From the NCBI GenBank assembly GCA_028015205.1, contig CM051520.1:34773528-34837527 (forward strand): 64,000 nt of DNA, given 5' to 3'. Positions 47,300 to 58,600 of this stretch are shown one piece after another (within the stretch, counting starts at the first letter, position 1; each line of letters opens with the position of its first letter). Position numbers and translations under genes: made by a program. The stretch comes from Mytilisepta virgata (Eukaryota > Mollusca > Bivalvia > Mytilida > Mytilidae). The notes under the pieces are model-generated. The model had not been told where the DNA came from. It saw nothing but the letters and a program-made list of their open reading frames with translations, and did no database searches.

Positions 47300-48510
47300 A
47301 GCTAATAATAACTAGTTATAATGAGTCCTCGACTACGCCTACGACCGTCGCATTGCAAAAGAACAAACCGTAATATGCATCATCAACGTCGTTCCTCTGA
47401 TAACCTTAAAGATCTACAGAAAATATTAAAAAATAATGGGCGACATGGTTTATTCATCAGATTTTGTTCCATTTCTACTTCTCAATTACATAAGATTTAT
47501 CAGAAATGTGCTTTTGCTTCATTCCATAATCCATCTTATAAATGTTCAAAAATTATTTCTTCGTTTTTGGCAATACTGTGCATCGACAGGTCATTGGGAT
47601 TCCTATGGGTACAAACTCTTATTGCCGACTTATTTTTATATTGTTTTTAAACAGTCTTTCATGAAAAAACTCCTTAAGTGTAAAATACAGAATCATGATG
47701 AATTAATTGACATGCGGAAATTTTTTCTGAAGCAGAATGTGCAGAGAAAACTTCTAAAACTCAACCATTTTTAAGATATTTGGTCAATGAAGCCTGTGAA
47801 AAATAAAGTCTGAGGTTGTTACGGATGTCCGCTGCTAAGTTTCAAAATACCGAGCTTTTCATAACACTGGTAAATATTGATAGTGGATTAATTGCAGGTA
47901 TCTTGATGATGTACTTACTGTTGATAACCCCGAGTTTCCTAAATATGCAAAAGACATTCATCCAAAAGAGCAACATTTGAACAAAACTAATAAGAATAGT
48001 AAATGCTGTTCTTTTTTAGATCTTACTATAAATATCGAAAATAGAGAGATACGTACTAAAATTTATGACAAAAGGGACGATTTTAATTTTCCAATTACTA
48101 GTTTCCCCTTTCTTGATGGGGACGTGCCTTTGGTACCATATGATAGAGTGTACATATCACAGCTGGGACGTTTTGCACGAATATGGCCTCGGCTAGAAGA
48201 TTAACGAACGAAACCATACGATTACTAAAAAAAATATTTGCTGCCTAATGCTTTTAAAAGGTTTTATAATAGATATCAACATCTTTCATCTAAATATCCA
48301 GCTTCCAGAAAAACACTTATCATGAACGGATTTTCCGACCCTAGTTTCTACTGCAATATCGTGAATAAATGCAGTCTCGCCAGTAACCCATAGCAACTTG
48401 GGCGTTACCTAAGATTTTTTCACAGTAAGGGTTACAAATATGAAATTATGGATAATTCTGTAAAAATTGCAATTTCTCCCAATGGCTTGAAGACTCTAAA
48501 TTCATAATGG
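47300..48510 (+). pseudogene. RT pseudogene, right arm (Penelope-like type)
   Basis: The frames follow one another with breaks. 47321-47650 ends IADLFLYCF, the RT block that normally precedes the palm motif. 47650-47774 contains SFMKKLLKCK. The region at 47890-47920 encodes YLDDVL, an intact YxDD box. 47977-48204 holds KIYDKRDDFNFPIT and DRVYISQLGRFARI. 48220-48507 holds the C-terminal block ending ISPNGLKTLNS. At least three frameshifts and an in-frame stop are present. Function is lost. Confidence 0.7.
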
Positions 48511-49269
48511 TCTCTCACGAATACTGCCGATTTCTATTGAACTCTATGACTAGATACCATTAAACCCTTGATGAAAGTGTTATTTCAGATTTTTTCGTTC
48601 AGTAGAGGGAAGTATCCGACCTGCAGTTATGAGAGCCTTAGCCAGTTTCAATGTTAAACCCTCCACTCTAATATTCATTTCTAGCAAGCGGTCAACTTAT
48701 TGGTAATCATACTGTATTGGTTTTTATAGTGTGTTTTATACACCAGACTGTCATAATAGAAAAAGCGGGAGGCTTGGGTACCCATTAAACCGGTTTAAAC
48801 CGGCGTTTTGTCAGTTGGGTTGCTTTGATTGATTGGTATGTTATTGCTGACTTTTCCTGTTATCCATTTTGTTGTTTGTTTATAAAAATATAAAAGATTA
48901 TCTCACAGAATACACTTAAATAAATTATCTATATAAAAGTAAAATTCTTTTAAACGAAATAATTGCAAGACACTTTCATGACTTTTTTATTAAAACAGAG
49001 CATCACTGTCGTACCCCATTCCTCTTATATTAAAATATAATAGTTATGTTATTGGCGGAAACACATTTTCATGCCTTCTTTATAGATGAGGATATGCCTT
49101 GTTTCTTAAAACCTAAACCGAAACACTGAACAACTATGTTTCGACTAGTACTATTAGAATTATAAATTATAAATGAAACAAATGGTAAGTAACTTAGAAA
49201 TTAACCTAATTGGGTATTTGTTTTGATTGTTAGTGGACAGGTATTTAACTAACAATATTGCATCGAAAT

Positions 49270-50092
49270 AACAATATAACCAGAGGCTCCCAAGAGCCTT
49301 TATCGCTCACCTGGACTATGTCCATCTTGACTGGCAGCCTGAAAAATAGCTGTCAAGGTCCAATTGGCTCACTGGTTTTTAAACAAGAAGATCATTCAAT
49401 GAACTTTCCCATTAGGTCATATGTTAAACTAAGTTCATTTCTGGCAGCAATCTCGGATGGTGGACAAGAACATCGGATATACTCCTGAAAGAGGACCAAC
49501 TAAGGACCATTGCTGCCGAGTATTGTTCCAATTGGCCAAGTGGTTTCAGACGACAAGATCTTTAAGTAGATTTCACAAAGTGTCCTATGTTAAACTATGT
49601 TCGACTCTGGCGGCTATCCTGGATGACGGTCGAGTCATCGGATATAATTCTGAAATAGAACAATCTAAGAACCATTGCTGCTCAGTTTTGTTCCAATTGG
49701 CCAAGTGATTTCGGACAAGCAGATCTTTAAGTAAATTTCCCATAGGATCATATGGAAAACTATGTTCGGCTCTGGCGGTCATCTTGGATAATGGAAGGAG
49801 TCATCGAATATACGTTTGAAAGAGGACCACCTTGCTGCCTATTTTTGTTTCATTGGCCAAGTGCTTGCAGACAAAAATATCTTTATGTGAATTTCCCATA
49901 GGGTTCTATGTTAAACTAAGTTCGGCTCTGGTGGCCATCTTGCATGACAGGCGCGGTCATCGGATATAATTCTGAAAGAGGACCGCTTAAGGATCATTGC
50001 AGCCAACGTTTGTTCCAATTGGCCCAATGGTTTCAGAGGAGAAGATCTTTAAAGGGACGTTTACGACGACGACGACGGGCCAGGTGAGCTAA
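49270..50092 (-). repeat. YY1-type array inside the right arm, element H mirror
   Basis: It reads on the minus strand from TAGCTCACCTGGCCCGTCGT (50092) to the terminal hairpin at 49272-49313. It has five units of about 150-160 bp against three in the left arm, so the arms differ in copy number. Confidence 0.88.
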
Positions 50093-50345
50093 TAAACCGA
50101 GATAACGATATAATAAATCGAGATAACGATATAATTAATTGAGAAAACGATATAACAAATCGATATAACGATATAATAAATTGAGATAACGATATAATAA
50201 ATCGATATAACGATATGATAAATCGAGATAACGATATAATAAATCGTGATAACGATATGATAAATCGAGATAACGATATAATAAATCGAGATAACGATAT
50301 AATTTTTTTTCTTGTCGTGTCCCCTGCGGGGCTCCGTACTTTTGT

Positions 50346-50594
50346 CACTTTGCAATATTGAATTATATAAGAAATTGTCAGTGTTTATCTGAAAACTGTC
50401 TGCTCTTCTTTAAATTTTATTTGCATTAATATAGTAAATTGAAGTCCAAAGTGTTAAGCTGTACTGTCATATTTATTTGTATTTAATCACATGTTCATTT
50501 TTGTCATATTTAATGTATATATGTTATCAATAATGAACTCTTGTAACACATTGTATATGTGTCTGAGTGTTTTCCTAATAAATCTTGAAATCTT
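50346..50594 (+). repeat. LINE 3' end fragment flanking the inverted element
   Basis: AT-rich sequence ending 'cctaataaatcttgaaatcttga', with an AATAAA signal and CTTGAAAT repeats typical of CR1/L2-group 3' ends. The SINE body follows at once. The likely order is a LINE inserted into a SINE and the inverted element inserted into the LINE. The left part would be 43413-43470. Confidence 0.5.
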
Positions 50595-50800
50595 GATCCC
50601 CAGCTGGGTCAAACCAAAGACATTAATATTGGTATTTTCTGCATTTCCGCCAAGCACACGGAATCTAGAAGTAAGAGCAAAAATCTACTGGTCGGTTCGG
50701 AGTCTGTATAATGTGTCCGAGTGGGGTGATATGTTTTCCTGCGGACAGTTACCTCGTGACCTAGCAGTACATATTATCAGGTTTTCTGCAAACGTATATC
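50595..50800 (+). repeat. SINE body fragment, right half of the split SINE
   Basis: GATCCCCAGCTGGGTCAAAC and 'taagagcaaaaatctactggtcgg...tcctgcggacagttacctcgtga' match 27235-27400 of the intact SINE. The 5' head is at 43381-43412, about 7.2 kb away. Confidence 0.85.
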
Positions 50801-50809
50801 GTAAAATAT

Positions 50810-52480
50810 CGGCCGCGAGAAACAATGTGAAGCTTTTTCACCCATCCATCCTTTATATAGGTATTCTTACTTATTTTACTTTACTTTTTTACTTTAGCCC
50901 AATTGAAATAACGGTCTGTCCATTTGTACTTTTGACTTAAAACACTGAGAAGTTCTACAAAGTGTTTCTGAAATAAATTTAATTGTGAGGATTGGTCATG
51001 ATGTTTTGTTCAGTTCAGCTGATTTTTACACACTAAAGCATAACCCGCCAATGACGTTGTATACATGTTCCAGACCATACGAGTATGGTCATGATGGTCC
51101 GTACCATTTACATAATATTAGGGTTTTGTGACGGTTATATGCGAAATATTTGCCTGACGCGAAACGGAGGGTAATATGTCAATCAGACCTGGCAAATATT
51201 CGCGGAGGGTAATATGTCACTCAGACCTGGCAAATATTTCGCATATAACCGTCACAAGACCCTTATATTGTGATCATTATACTTCATGCTAATAATTCAT
51301 TTAACTTGTAATTAATTCATTTTACGCATGTAAATAAACGCATCGCTGACTAAGACATTTATTCGAAGCACTCTATTAAATGTACACAAAAACCTACGTG
51401 CCATATAAAGCCGCACGTGGACATACTATCACAGTTCATATGCCGTGTTGCATGATAAATGTACACAAAAACTCACGCGACATATAGAGCCGCATAATGC
51501 GGTATTTGCCGGATAGGTTGGAATTTATATGCGAATTATTAATGTTCCAAATATCACAGTAGTTTCTGGCATGAAGTATAATAAATGAGTATACGCATAT
51601 GGTCGCTGTCGATTCAGACTTATAATTATTTTATATCGTTCCGGTATTTCGAAAATATGATAAAAAATTATATTCTTTTCCAATAAAAGTACTGATCATA
51701 TATAGAATCATCTGTTTAAAACTCGCTTATCGTGTTGAACATGTTGAAAAATATAAGGAAAGAGTAATGGTGTATAAAATACCCTGAAGTTCTGTGAAAA
51801 GAACCATATATATATTTTTATCTGAATGCGATCAACTATATAATGATCTTTAAAAATTTTCTTTTTATTTTCAATTAATTGCTTCTTTGTTTAGATTTTC
51901 GAAAAGAGACATTTTTTTAAAATGATTTATACGATACATAAGCAATTTCATTTACCAAAAGACGTCGAATTTGCCATGATGCCAGAAAACTTCAGAATTA
52001 ATGATTCATAGGGGCGGATTCAGAGGGTAGACGAGTGGGGAAGGCACTATTTTCAATGATGATCTGCCCTTTTTCTCTTGTTGTTTCTCGTTATTTTTTT
52101 TTTTTTTTTTTTTTTTTTTTGGTTAATAAAGATTGTACAACTTTCATTATTGGGGGGGGGGGGGGGGTTACAGGATCAAATCTTCTTTTTGGTACAAAAA
52201 TACAAAATTTGGTAACTTACCGTCACAATACCCAAATTACGACCATGTGTTAAATTTCAGAAGCTGTCGAAAAATTTAAAGCAATTATTATATTTCGACT
52301 GCTGTTGTCATGTTGTAGAACATATTATCTGGATATTTAGTTTGAACTCTGGTCTCTAATGGTCTCTGTGGATGAAAAGTAAATGTAAGAAAGAGGAGTA
52401 AATCAAAAAGCGCAATCCATTAACATACAAATCCGGGAAGACAAATGAACAACCACAATCGCAACAAATAAACACTGAAA
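50810..52480. other. AT-rich stretch with a foldback and homopolymer tracts
   Basis: Arms 51120-51153 and 51229-51263 (GGTTATATGCGAAATATTTG and its mirror) form a foldback whose loop contains GACGCGAAACGGAGG and a 38-bp tandem duplication (GGAGGGTAATATGTCA...). A T-run lies at about 52095-52121 and a G-run of 16 at 52152-52167. No gene is seen. Confidence 0.65.
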
Positions 52481-52770
52481 CAATGAACAACACGAATTAA
52501 CTCCTAAGGATATAAAAACCAGGAGTGAACTCAGGTGCTCCGGAGGGTAAGCAGTTCCTGCTCCGTATACGGCACCCTTCGTGAAGTTCAACAAAGCCAA
52601 TCCGGTTGTAGTCCCAAATAGCTGGAGTATATAAATGTTACGACAGTGGGAACAGGTCCAATATCATCTTCGATATATAGGAATGATGTAACGGTCAATC
52701 AACTCGTGATGACGACCGTAAAATTTTCGAAACGATGACATCAGCTTATCCCTGATACAAATGTACCAAG
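52480..52770 (-). pseudogene. RT-element 3' fragment, copy 2
   Basis: On the minus strand it reads RDKLMSSFRKFYGRHHELID and then the non-coding tail with 'ggtttttatatccttaggagttaattcgtgttgttcattgtttcagtg'-like wording, homologous to 14285-14560. Only the extreme C-terminus and tail remain. Confidence 0.65.
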
Positions 52771-53284
52771 AGCGAATTGAAAAGGGGACCCAAATTAAGT
52801 AATTTGTTAGATTTTCAATAATTAATAATTTTATTCCATCAAAAATATAATTGACAAACAAATCACGGAAATCCCAGAGCATCATCGCTTCAGTCCAACT
52901 AAGAGAAGCATTAAATATTTTATGCATAGTGCGGCATAATGAGCACACGGAAATCTGTAATTTTCACTCTGTTAAATTACCTATATATACAGAAGAAGAT
53001 GGCAGTTTTAAAGGTTAAAGTATAATGAGTGCAGTGGCTGCATTTTCGTATCTAGTGCAGTTTGGGTTCTCTGACGTTACATGTATGCACTTGCTCTCAT
53101 TTATCAAATTTCAAAATGAATCTCAAACTTTTGTTTTTTAACAGGGCACAAATTTTACAATTTTGTAACAGTAAGTTCATTTCTAAATTACCAAAATTTG
53201 TATTAATGAAATAGTTAAAGTAATAATCCACTAACAGTTGCATCAATATAAGTGCTGTTATGACAGCGTATAGTGCTAATGTTA

Positions 53285-53535
53285 GTATCATTGACTCCTA
53301 TAAAAACCAGGAGTGAATCCAGGTGCTCCGGGTGTGTAAACAGTCCCTGCTCCGTATACGACACCCGTCGTGAAATTCAACAAAGTAAATCCGGTGGTAG
53401 TCACAAATCGGCGGAGTTACATGAAATGTTACGACAGTGGGAATTATCTTAGATATTGGAACACTGTGGCGTCAACCAATTTGAGATGACAACCGTAAAA
53501 AGTGATGACATCAGCGTTTCCGTTATAAAACCGTG
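53285..53535 (-). pseudogene. RT-element 3' fragment, copy 3
   Basis: The tail phrases 'cactcctggtttttatagga', 'cacgacgggtgtcgtatacgg' and 'ccactgtcgtaacattt' on the minus strand match copies 1 and 2. Coding sequence is nearly gone. Copies 2 and 3 lie about 770 bp apart in the same orientation. Confidence 0.6.
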
Positions 53536-53715
53536 GTTAAATAATTTGATTTCAAATTTCCTGCGATATAAATATATCTTGAGTTTGAGTTAACCGAAAG
53601 ACTTTAAACTAAAAGGAACAAATCTAACGAAAAACTAAATATATAGTTAATTCTAGGTAGGATGAGTTGTCTTCTAGAGACACATATGTATAAAATAAAT
53701 GACCTTATCTATCTA

Positions 53716-53950
53716 TTAGATATCGGGTAGTCCTTGTATAAATTCTACACCGTCCAAGGTACCGTAAAGTGTTTGGTATTCGCAGTAACACCATAAAATT
53801 TGATCTGGAAAAGGGCACATCATATGGGGGATATTAGCCACGAATCGTTTGACAAAGACCGATTTCCCACTTCCCGTAGGACCGGCAATCAAACAGGTAA
53901 ACGGATGAATCCAAGGCATGAAATGATTCGGATCGAATCCATCGGAACAA
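53716..53950 (-). pseudogene. P-loop ATPase fragment, A32/FtsK-like packaging type
   Basis: The minus frame reads HPFTCLIAGPTGSGKSVFVK with Walker A GPTGSGKS at 53860-53883. It is followed by PDQILWCYCEYQTLY and VEFIQGLPD, the conserved block after the P-loop in a family abundant in marine-invertebrate genomes. It stops right after this block. Walker B and the rest are missing, and 5' sequence is cut off by the repeat at 54.0 kb. Assignment to the genome-packaging ATPases of Polinton/adintovirus-like elements rests on the neighbouring polymerase and on recalled resemblance. Confidence 0.6.
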
Positions 53951-54036
53951 TAAAAGATATTAAGGTCTTTGGTAGGATTACAATAGTAAGGTTCTTCTTG
54001 TTACTGCTGAAGGAATGTGGTTTGTTGCTGCATATT

Positions 54037-54545
54037 GTTGTTACCTATTTTGTGAAATCAACTCCTCCTACAGTTTTTCACCCACATCCTTGAAACTTCA
54101 TAGAATGTTTCTATATATATTGAAGATGTGCACCTCACTTTATGGAGTTATTTCAGGAATTATTGCCCATTTTTCCAAACTTTTGAACTTAGTCGATTTT
54201 TATTGACGTCTTCAATAGAGGGTATCTATTTTGTGAAATCAACTCCTCCCACAGTTGTTCACCCACATCCTTGAAACTTCATAGAATGTTTCTATATATA
54301 TTGAAGATGTGCACCTGACTTTATGGAATTATTTCAGGAATTATTTCCCATTGTTCCAAACTTTTGAACTTAGTCGTTTTTTATTGACATCTTCAATAGA
54401 GGGTACCTATTTTACGAAATCAACTCCCCCTACAATTTTTCACCCGCATCGTTGAAACTTCACAGAATCTTTTAATACATATTGAAGATGTGCACCTCAC
54501 TTTATGGAATTATTTCAGGAATTATTTCCCATTTTTCCAAACAAG
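54037..54545. repeat. Three tandem units of ~185 bp
   Basis: Units begin TACCTATTTTGTGAAATCAA at 54038, 54225 and 54408. They share 'cttcatagaatgtttctatatatattgaagatgtgcacctcact' and 'ggaattatttcccatttttccaaac'. The third is cut short. They separate the ATPase fragment from the rest of the virus-like block. Confidence 0.9.
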
Positions 54546-54771
54546 TGTTTATCAACATGTAATCAAAGCAAATATTGCTTTCTTCACCTATTTCTAATTA
54601 AATTGATGACTGCCTCTGTGCTCGTACACCAACATACAATGTGTCTGATTTTGTCTATATAAATATTCATGACTGCCAATGTGCAATATGATCTTGTAAT
54701 CACCCTTATCACCACTACAGTAAACACCCAGTAAAGCAACCCGGCCATTTGTGCCTTTGACCCATTTTATT

Positions 54772-55315
54772 TTACATTTTTACAAAATCTACATCAGTCA
54801 ATGTTTTGAGTTCTGGTTCTTTCTCTTCAAACAAAAGTGTGATCTTCTTCAGTTCTTGCCATTCGTAGCGACTCAGCGTTATACCTCTCTTGGTTGGTTG
54901 TAAAAACAATTCTCCGTTAGGCACAAAATGTTTTCTGGCGTGAATAATAGGATAGGGTGCTTTAATGATGACATAAACATCTTCTCCCAGATGATATCTC
55001 CATTTTACTGGTTCTTTGTCCTTGATTCTGGTGATCAAGTCTTCCACCACCTCTGTAGTACTGCAACACATTTTCCACTGCATCAACGACAGGCTGACTC
55101 CGATCTTGGTGGGCACCGTTTCACTTTCCCAAAATCTGAGATCTACTCTTTTGCTGCCATTCCATTCTCTCCTCTACCCAGTAGTACTTTCAAAGGAATA
55201 TTGCAATCTGTCATGGCATCTTGGACATCGCTCTTGGTCTGGTCTTTGGTTTTATTTTCTTTACGTGAGATATCATATGTAGTCTGATTCTTCTTCTTGC
55301 TGCCCTATTTATATA
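54772..55315 (-). pseudogene. PC4-like protein with two related units, frameshifted
   Basis: A 114-codon frame (55116 to 54772) contains PTKIGVSLSLMQW and, 70 residues on, PTKRGITLSRYEWQELKK. Each resembles the C-terminal core of the transcriptional coactivator PC4/p15 (LxPTKKGISLsxxqWxxL), a single-strand DNA-binding fold. VYVIIKAPYPIIHARKHFV before the second unit matches the preceding strands. A frameshift near 55145 splits the start of the first unit from an upstream frame holding SDVQDAMTDCNIPLKVLL. A TATA-like TATATAAATA (minus) lies at 55306-55315. In a viral setting such a protein might bind single-stranded replication intermediates (inference). Confidence 0.55.
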
Positions 55316-55378
55316 TCGGAGCCTTCGTGAAGATGGACTGGATTGGTTCTTATATTATGAAACTTGAAACATGATTGG

Positions 55379-55636
55379 CTATCTTTCCGACATCGTGATT
55401 GGGTAACTTCTTCCGTTCCGATCGGTCGAAAATCTGGCATTTTCATTGGTCAATTCCAACTTCTTCGATAGATCGACACGATGGTATACTGTCCAAATAT
55501 GCGGCGCCCAATCCGGAAACTGCTCACAATAGGTACGAGTAAACACCGACAATACGACCAGTCTTCCTTGGTTCACCACATCGTCTTTGAACATGGCAGA
55601 GACGATTCTCTCGTATACTCGTACGTACGGGGTCAT
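55379..55636 (-). CDS. Small protein with weak BH1-like motif
   Basis: The 85-codon frame starts MTPYVRVYERIVSAMFKDD and contains FKDDVVNQGRLVVLSVF. This resembles the BH1 motif of Bcl-2 family proteins (F.DG..NWGR.v.l..f), with Q in place of the usual W. BH2 and BH3 are not evident and the length is short for the family. TATAAAAG (minus) at 55656-55663, about 20 bp before the ATG, supports a real short transcription unit. Viral Bcl-2 homologues block host apoptosis, but here this is only a motif-level guess. It could be an unrelated helical protein. Confidence 0.4.
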   Translation of the reverse strand: MTPYVRVYERIVSAMFKDDVVNQGRLVVLSVFTRTYCEQFPDWAPHIWTVYHRVDLSKKLELTNENARFSTDRNGRSYPITMSER

Positions 55637-55670
55637 CTCTGACTATCTTCACTTCCTTTTATACATGAGA

Positions 55671-58600
55671 CTACTCTGTATTGACAGGCTGGTAACTGTC
55701 TACATATAAACATATAATTACAAAGGCTGCATTAACCTTTTTTTTCGCTCTTGCTAGTAGGTGTAGACTTGATTGTCTACAGAACGAAACCCTCTGTTGA
55801 TTCCGGAGAGAGCCAGAGGTCTTTGACAGGAGAATGTCCATGTATTTCTCTTTGTTAATGTCGTTGGTTCTCTTCTTAACCCGTTTACAGCTGAACTTGG
55901 TTTCGCCTCCAAAGCAAAAATACGTCTTGCTACACAGGGCAATCATCCCGTCACCAATGAATTCTGTTTTGAACATGCAGTCCTGGAGTCCTCTTGTCCC
56001 AAGCAGCCAGTTGTGGTGTGTCAGTACGGGGAAACCAATTCTTCTTCTCTGCTTCAAAGCGCCGACGCAACTCCGGTTTGATTACTTCCTCCAAACTATT
56101 GCCAGAGAGAGCCATGTAGGCACTGTCGGTGTCCATTGCACAATATTGAAAATCATGGTGATCGACAAAGACGTCGTAAAATCGTAGTAAAATTCCAACA
56201 TCCGAAGCTTGGCGTACTGGTAAACTAAACAGCCAATGTGCATGATCAGGTCCAGGTATGTGGTCTTCTTACTCATTTCCACTTCGAAAGTTTTGTCGCT
56301 GAGCTGGTTGCACCGGTGGAAAGAGGGATCTACGAGGTAGCGACTGATCTGGTGTTCCTAGGAGTAAATCACATCCGTGTGCCTTTCCTTGTTGGTCACC
56401 GAATTGCCATAGCTGGAATTACCCCTCGGTTTCTCGTTTTCGGCAATTATCTTTTTATTTGGGTCGGCATCTCCGGCTCGCCTGGCATTAACGAAGGGTC
56501 TGAAACACGCCGACGTCGTGTACTCCACCACATGGTAAATCTTGGTGACTTTCAGTCCGTGGTTGACGTACCATTTAAGCAACGGGGATATTACCATGAT
56601 CTTCTCTCCAAACATGCTGCCGATTAAAGACTTTCTAGGCTGCTGCATGATTCCTTTTTCATCTGCATAACTCTTCATATGGTCCCCAATGTCGTCTTTG
56701 GACACGTCCACGTTCTTAAAGACTAGAGGCATTTCTGCAAATTTTGACTTTAGGTCGTCAGGTACGTGCAGGTCCACTCCCAAGGCACCAAACAACTTGT
56801 CCTTCATCACGGCTCTCATCATGTCGTCTTTGGTCATCGTGGCGAAAAGATCGCAGGGTCTCTGCCTCTGGGATACGAAGGTCTTGATTCCTTGGTCTTC
56901 TCTCTTTTACCGTCCCATTCACTCTCCCACACCTGTTTCACTTGGTAGTCGTTTTCTATGATTTTTCTTGGGTAGTCTTGTATAATTCGTCCAGGCTCCA
57001 AGGGTTTTCTGTCTTGCCCCGAGTCAGGCGAAAACAATGTCCGTGCCACAGGCAGCCGTGGAACTCGTAAACTGTATTAGTTTTCTTACACTAGCCGTCT
57101 ACGGGAAGGCGCCGACGTCCGATCAGTTTTGCCGTGTCGTTCCCCTGGTGTCCTGTCTCCATATGTGGTGTCCTGTCACCTTGGCTTCCCATTCCAACCA
57201 CTCGATTGCCATTCGTTCGTACCTTCGAGGTGTCTGTCTTTTAAAATCATCCTCGCTCTTGCGTCGGGCGAAATGACCCGTTGGCATATCCTGCATGATG
57301 CTCCACAAGAAAAAGGCATTGGTGTCCACACCGTAGATCTTCTTGCACGGTTTTGGGTCTTCGTATTCATCAGGACGAATGAAGGTCTGGTCTTTCTCAT
57401 GGTATCTGTAGAAGACGATGCTGGGTCCAACCACTATGTTTTCTTTGTACAACTCGTACAGACTTTGTTCTTCTCGTCCGGAACGGTGAAATAATCGGAC
57501 AGACCATCGAACATTGTTTTCAGTGTGAGTCCCGGGACGCTGATGCCGTGTTTAAACATGTCCACCTTCAATACTTTGTTATACACAAACATCTTCTCGA
57601 TGGCCTCCAGCATGGGCTCCACGTCTTTGTTGTTATACCATACCAAGAACTCTTTCATGTTCTTTGTGTTCTTTTTCTGCCAGACGTCCCGACACAGCTT
57701 GTACTTTTCGGGTGCAGTGTACTAAAAAATGCCTGGTTTGGTGGTTACTCCATCACTGCCAATTTGCCTAAACCGGTCATCCACTCGTATGGAAAAAAAC
57801 CTTTCTCTTCCGTACAGCTTTCAAAAACTGGGAGTAACTAAATCCGGGAGCCAGGTAGTTGGTGATGTCCAAAAATTTCAACTTCTCCATCTTGATACAC
57901 TAAAATTGTTGTTGCGCTTCACGGTATACTTTATCTTCTGACTTTCCACCAGACGAGTGAAGAAATCTATCTTCATGGCGTTCACGTCGTATTTCCCAGT
58001 GTTCAAGCCAATCACGGGTAATTCTTGGAGATGTCGTTCCAGTTGCTGTTTCAACTTGTACAGGTGATGTTTCTTTTCCTGGCGTTCTCGCCCTTCGTCG
58101 TCTTGGTATTCTTCCAGGTCCCGGTCCAGTCTCTCCTTGATCTCTTCAAAGACACCTGCATACCTGGGCATGAGTAAGCGAAAGGCTTTGTCACTGATTT
58201 CTGTCAAATGTATCAAACACAAATGAACGGTTTCACTGCTATCGCCTTCGGACACGAAACAAACTGGATCTGCAAACTCTGTTACGTTGGAACACACGGA
58301 GACGCTGAGCAAAACGTGCTGGCTTGTTCATTCCAATTTATCCGACTTTGGTTTGTCTGTAGGTTGAAGCATCGCCTCTATATCATGAGTGGCTCTGTAA
58401 GGGTAATATCTGTCTTTTATGGATACCTTCATCCTCCAAACGTTCAAACACGGTCTGCTGTGTATGGTACACGCCGCCGGGATATTTGTAGAGTACGTCA
58501 CCGGTGCAGGTTCTCTCGTGTCTGTGAAGCATGCGCACATGCTTCCACAACTTGTCACATTTGGAACATAGGTAACTGTGAGTGTATTTCTCCATGTCGC

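Larger units (their letters stand above)
43478..50338. mobile_element. 6.86-kb inverted-repeat element with RT pseudogenes, 7-bp target-site duplication
   Basis: The ends are reverse complements, ACGGAGCCCCGCAGGGGAC at 43478 and the mirror image ending at 50338. They are flanked by CTTTTGT on both sides (43471-43477 and 50339-50345). The arms run about 43478-46245 and 47275-50338. They contain, in mirror order, a 21-bp satellite array, a YY1-type array, an AT-rich subterminal part, and the RT pseudogene tail-to-head. The centre (46245-47275) holds a second satellite array and a direct copy (46390-46760) of the subterminal part at 44240-44600. The structure fits two head-to-head copies of a Penelope-like retroelement with terminal repeats, or a foldback composite. 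The arms have diverged by point changes and indels, so this is not a fresh assembly duplication. Confidence 0.8.

Noticed and set aside
45114..48510. Reading the two mirror RT copies as one functional gene pair.
   Set aside because: Both arms have stops and frameshifts and lack the N-terminal RT region and an endonuclease.
50061..50355. Open frames of 88-95 codons encoding repeated SRFIISL or YYIVISI peptides (also 43474-43833 and 46150-46383).
   Set aside because: They are translations of the 21-bp satellite, which happens to be open in several frames. There is no start context or known protein.
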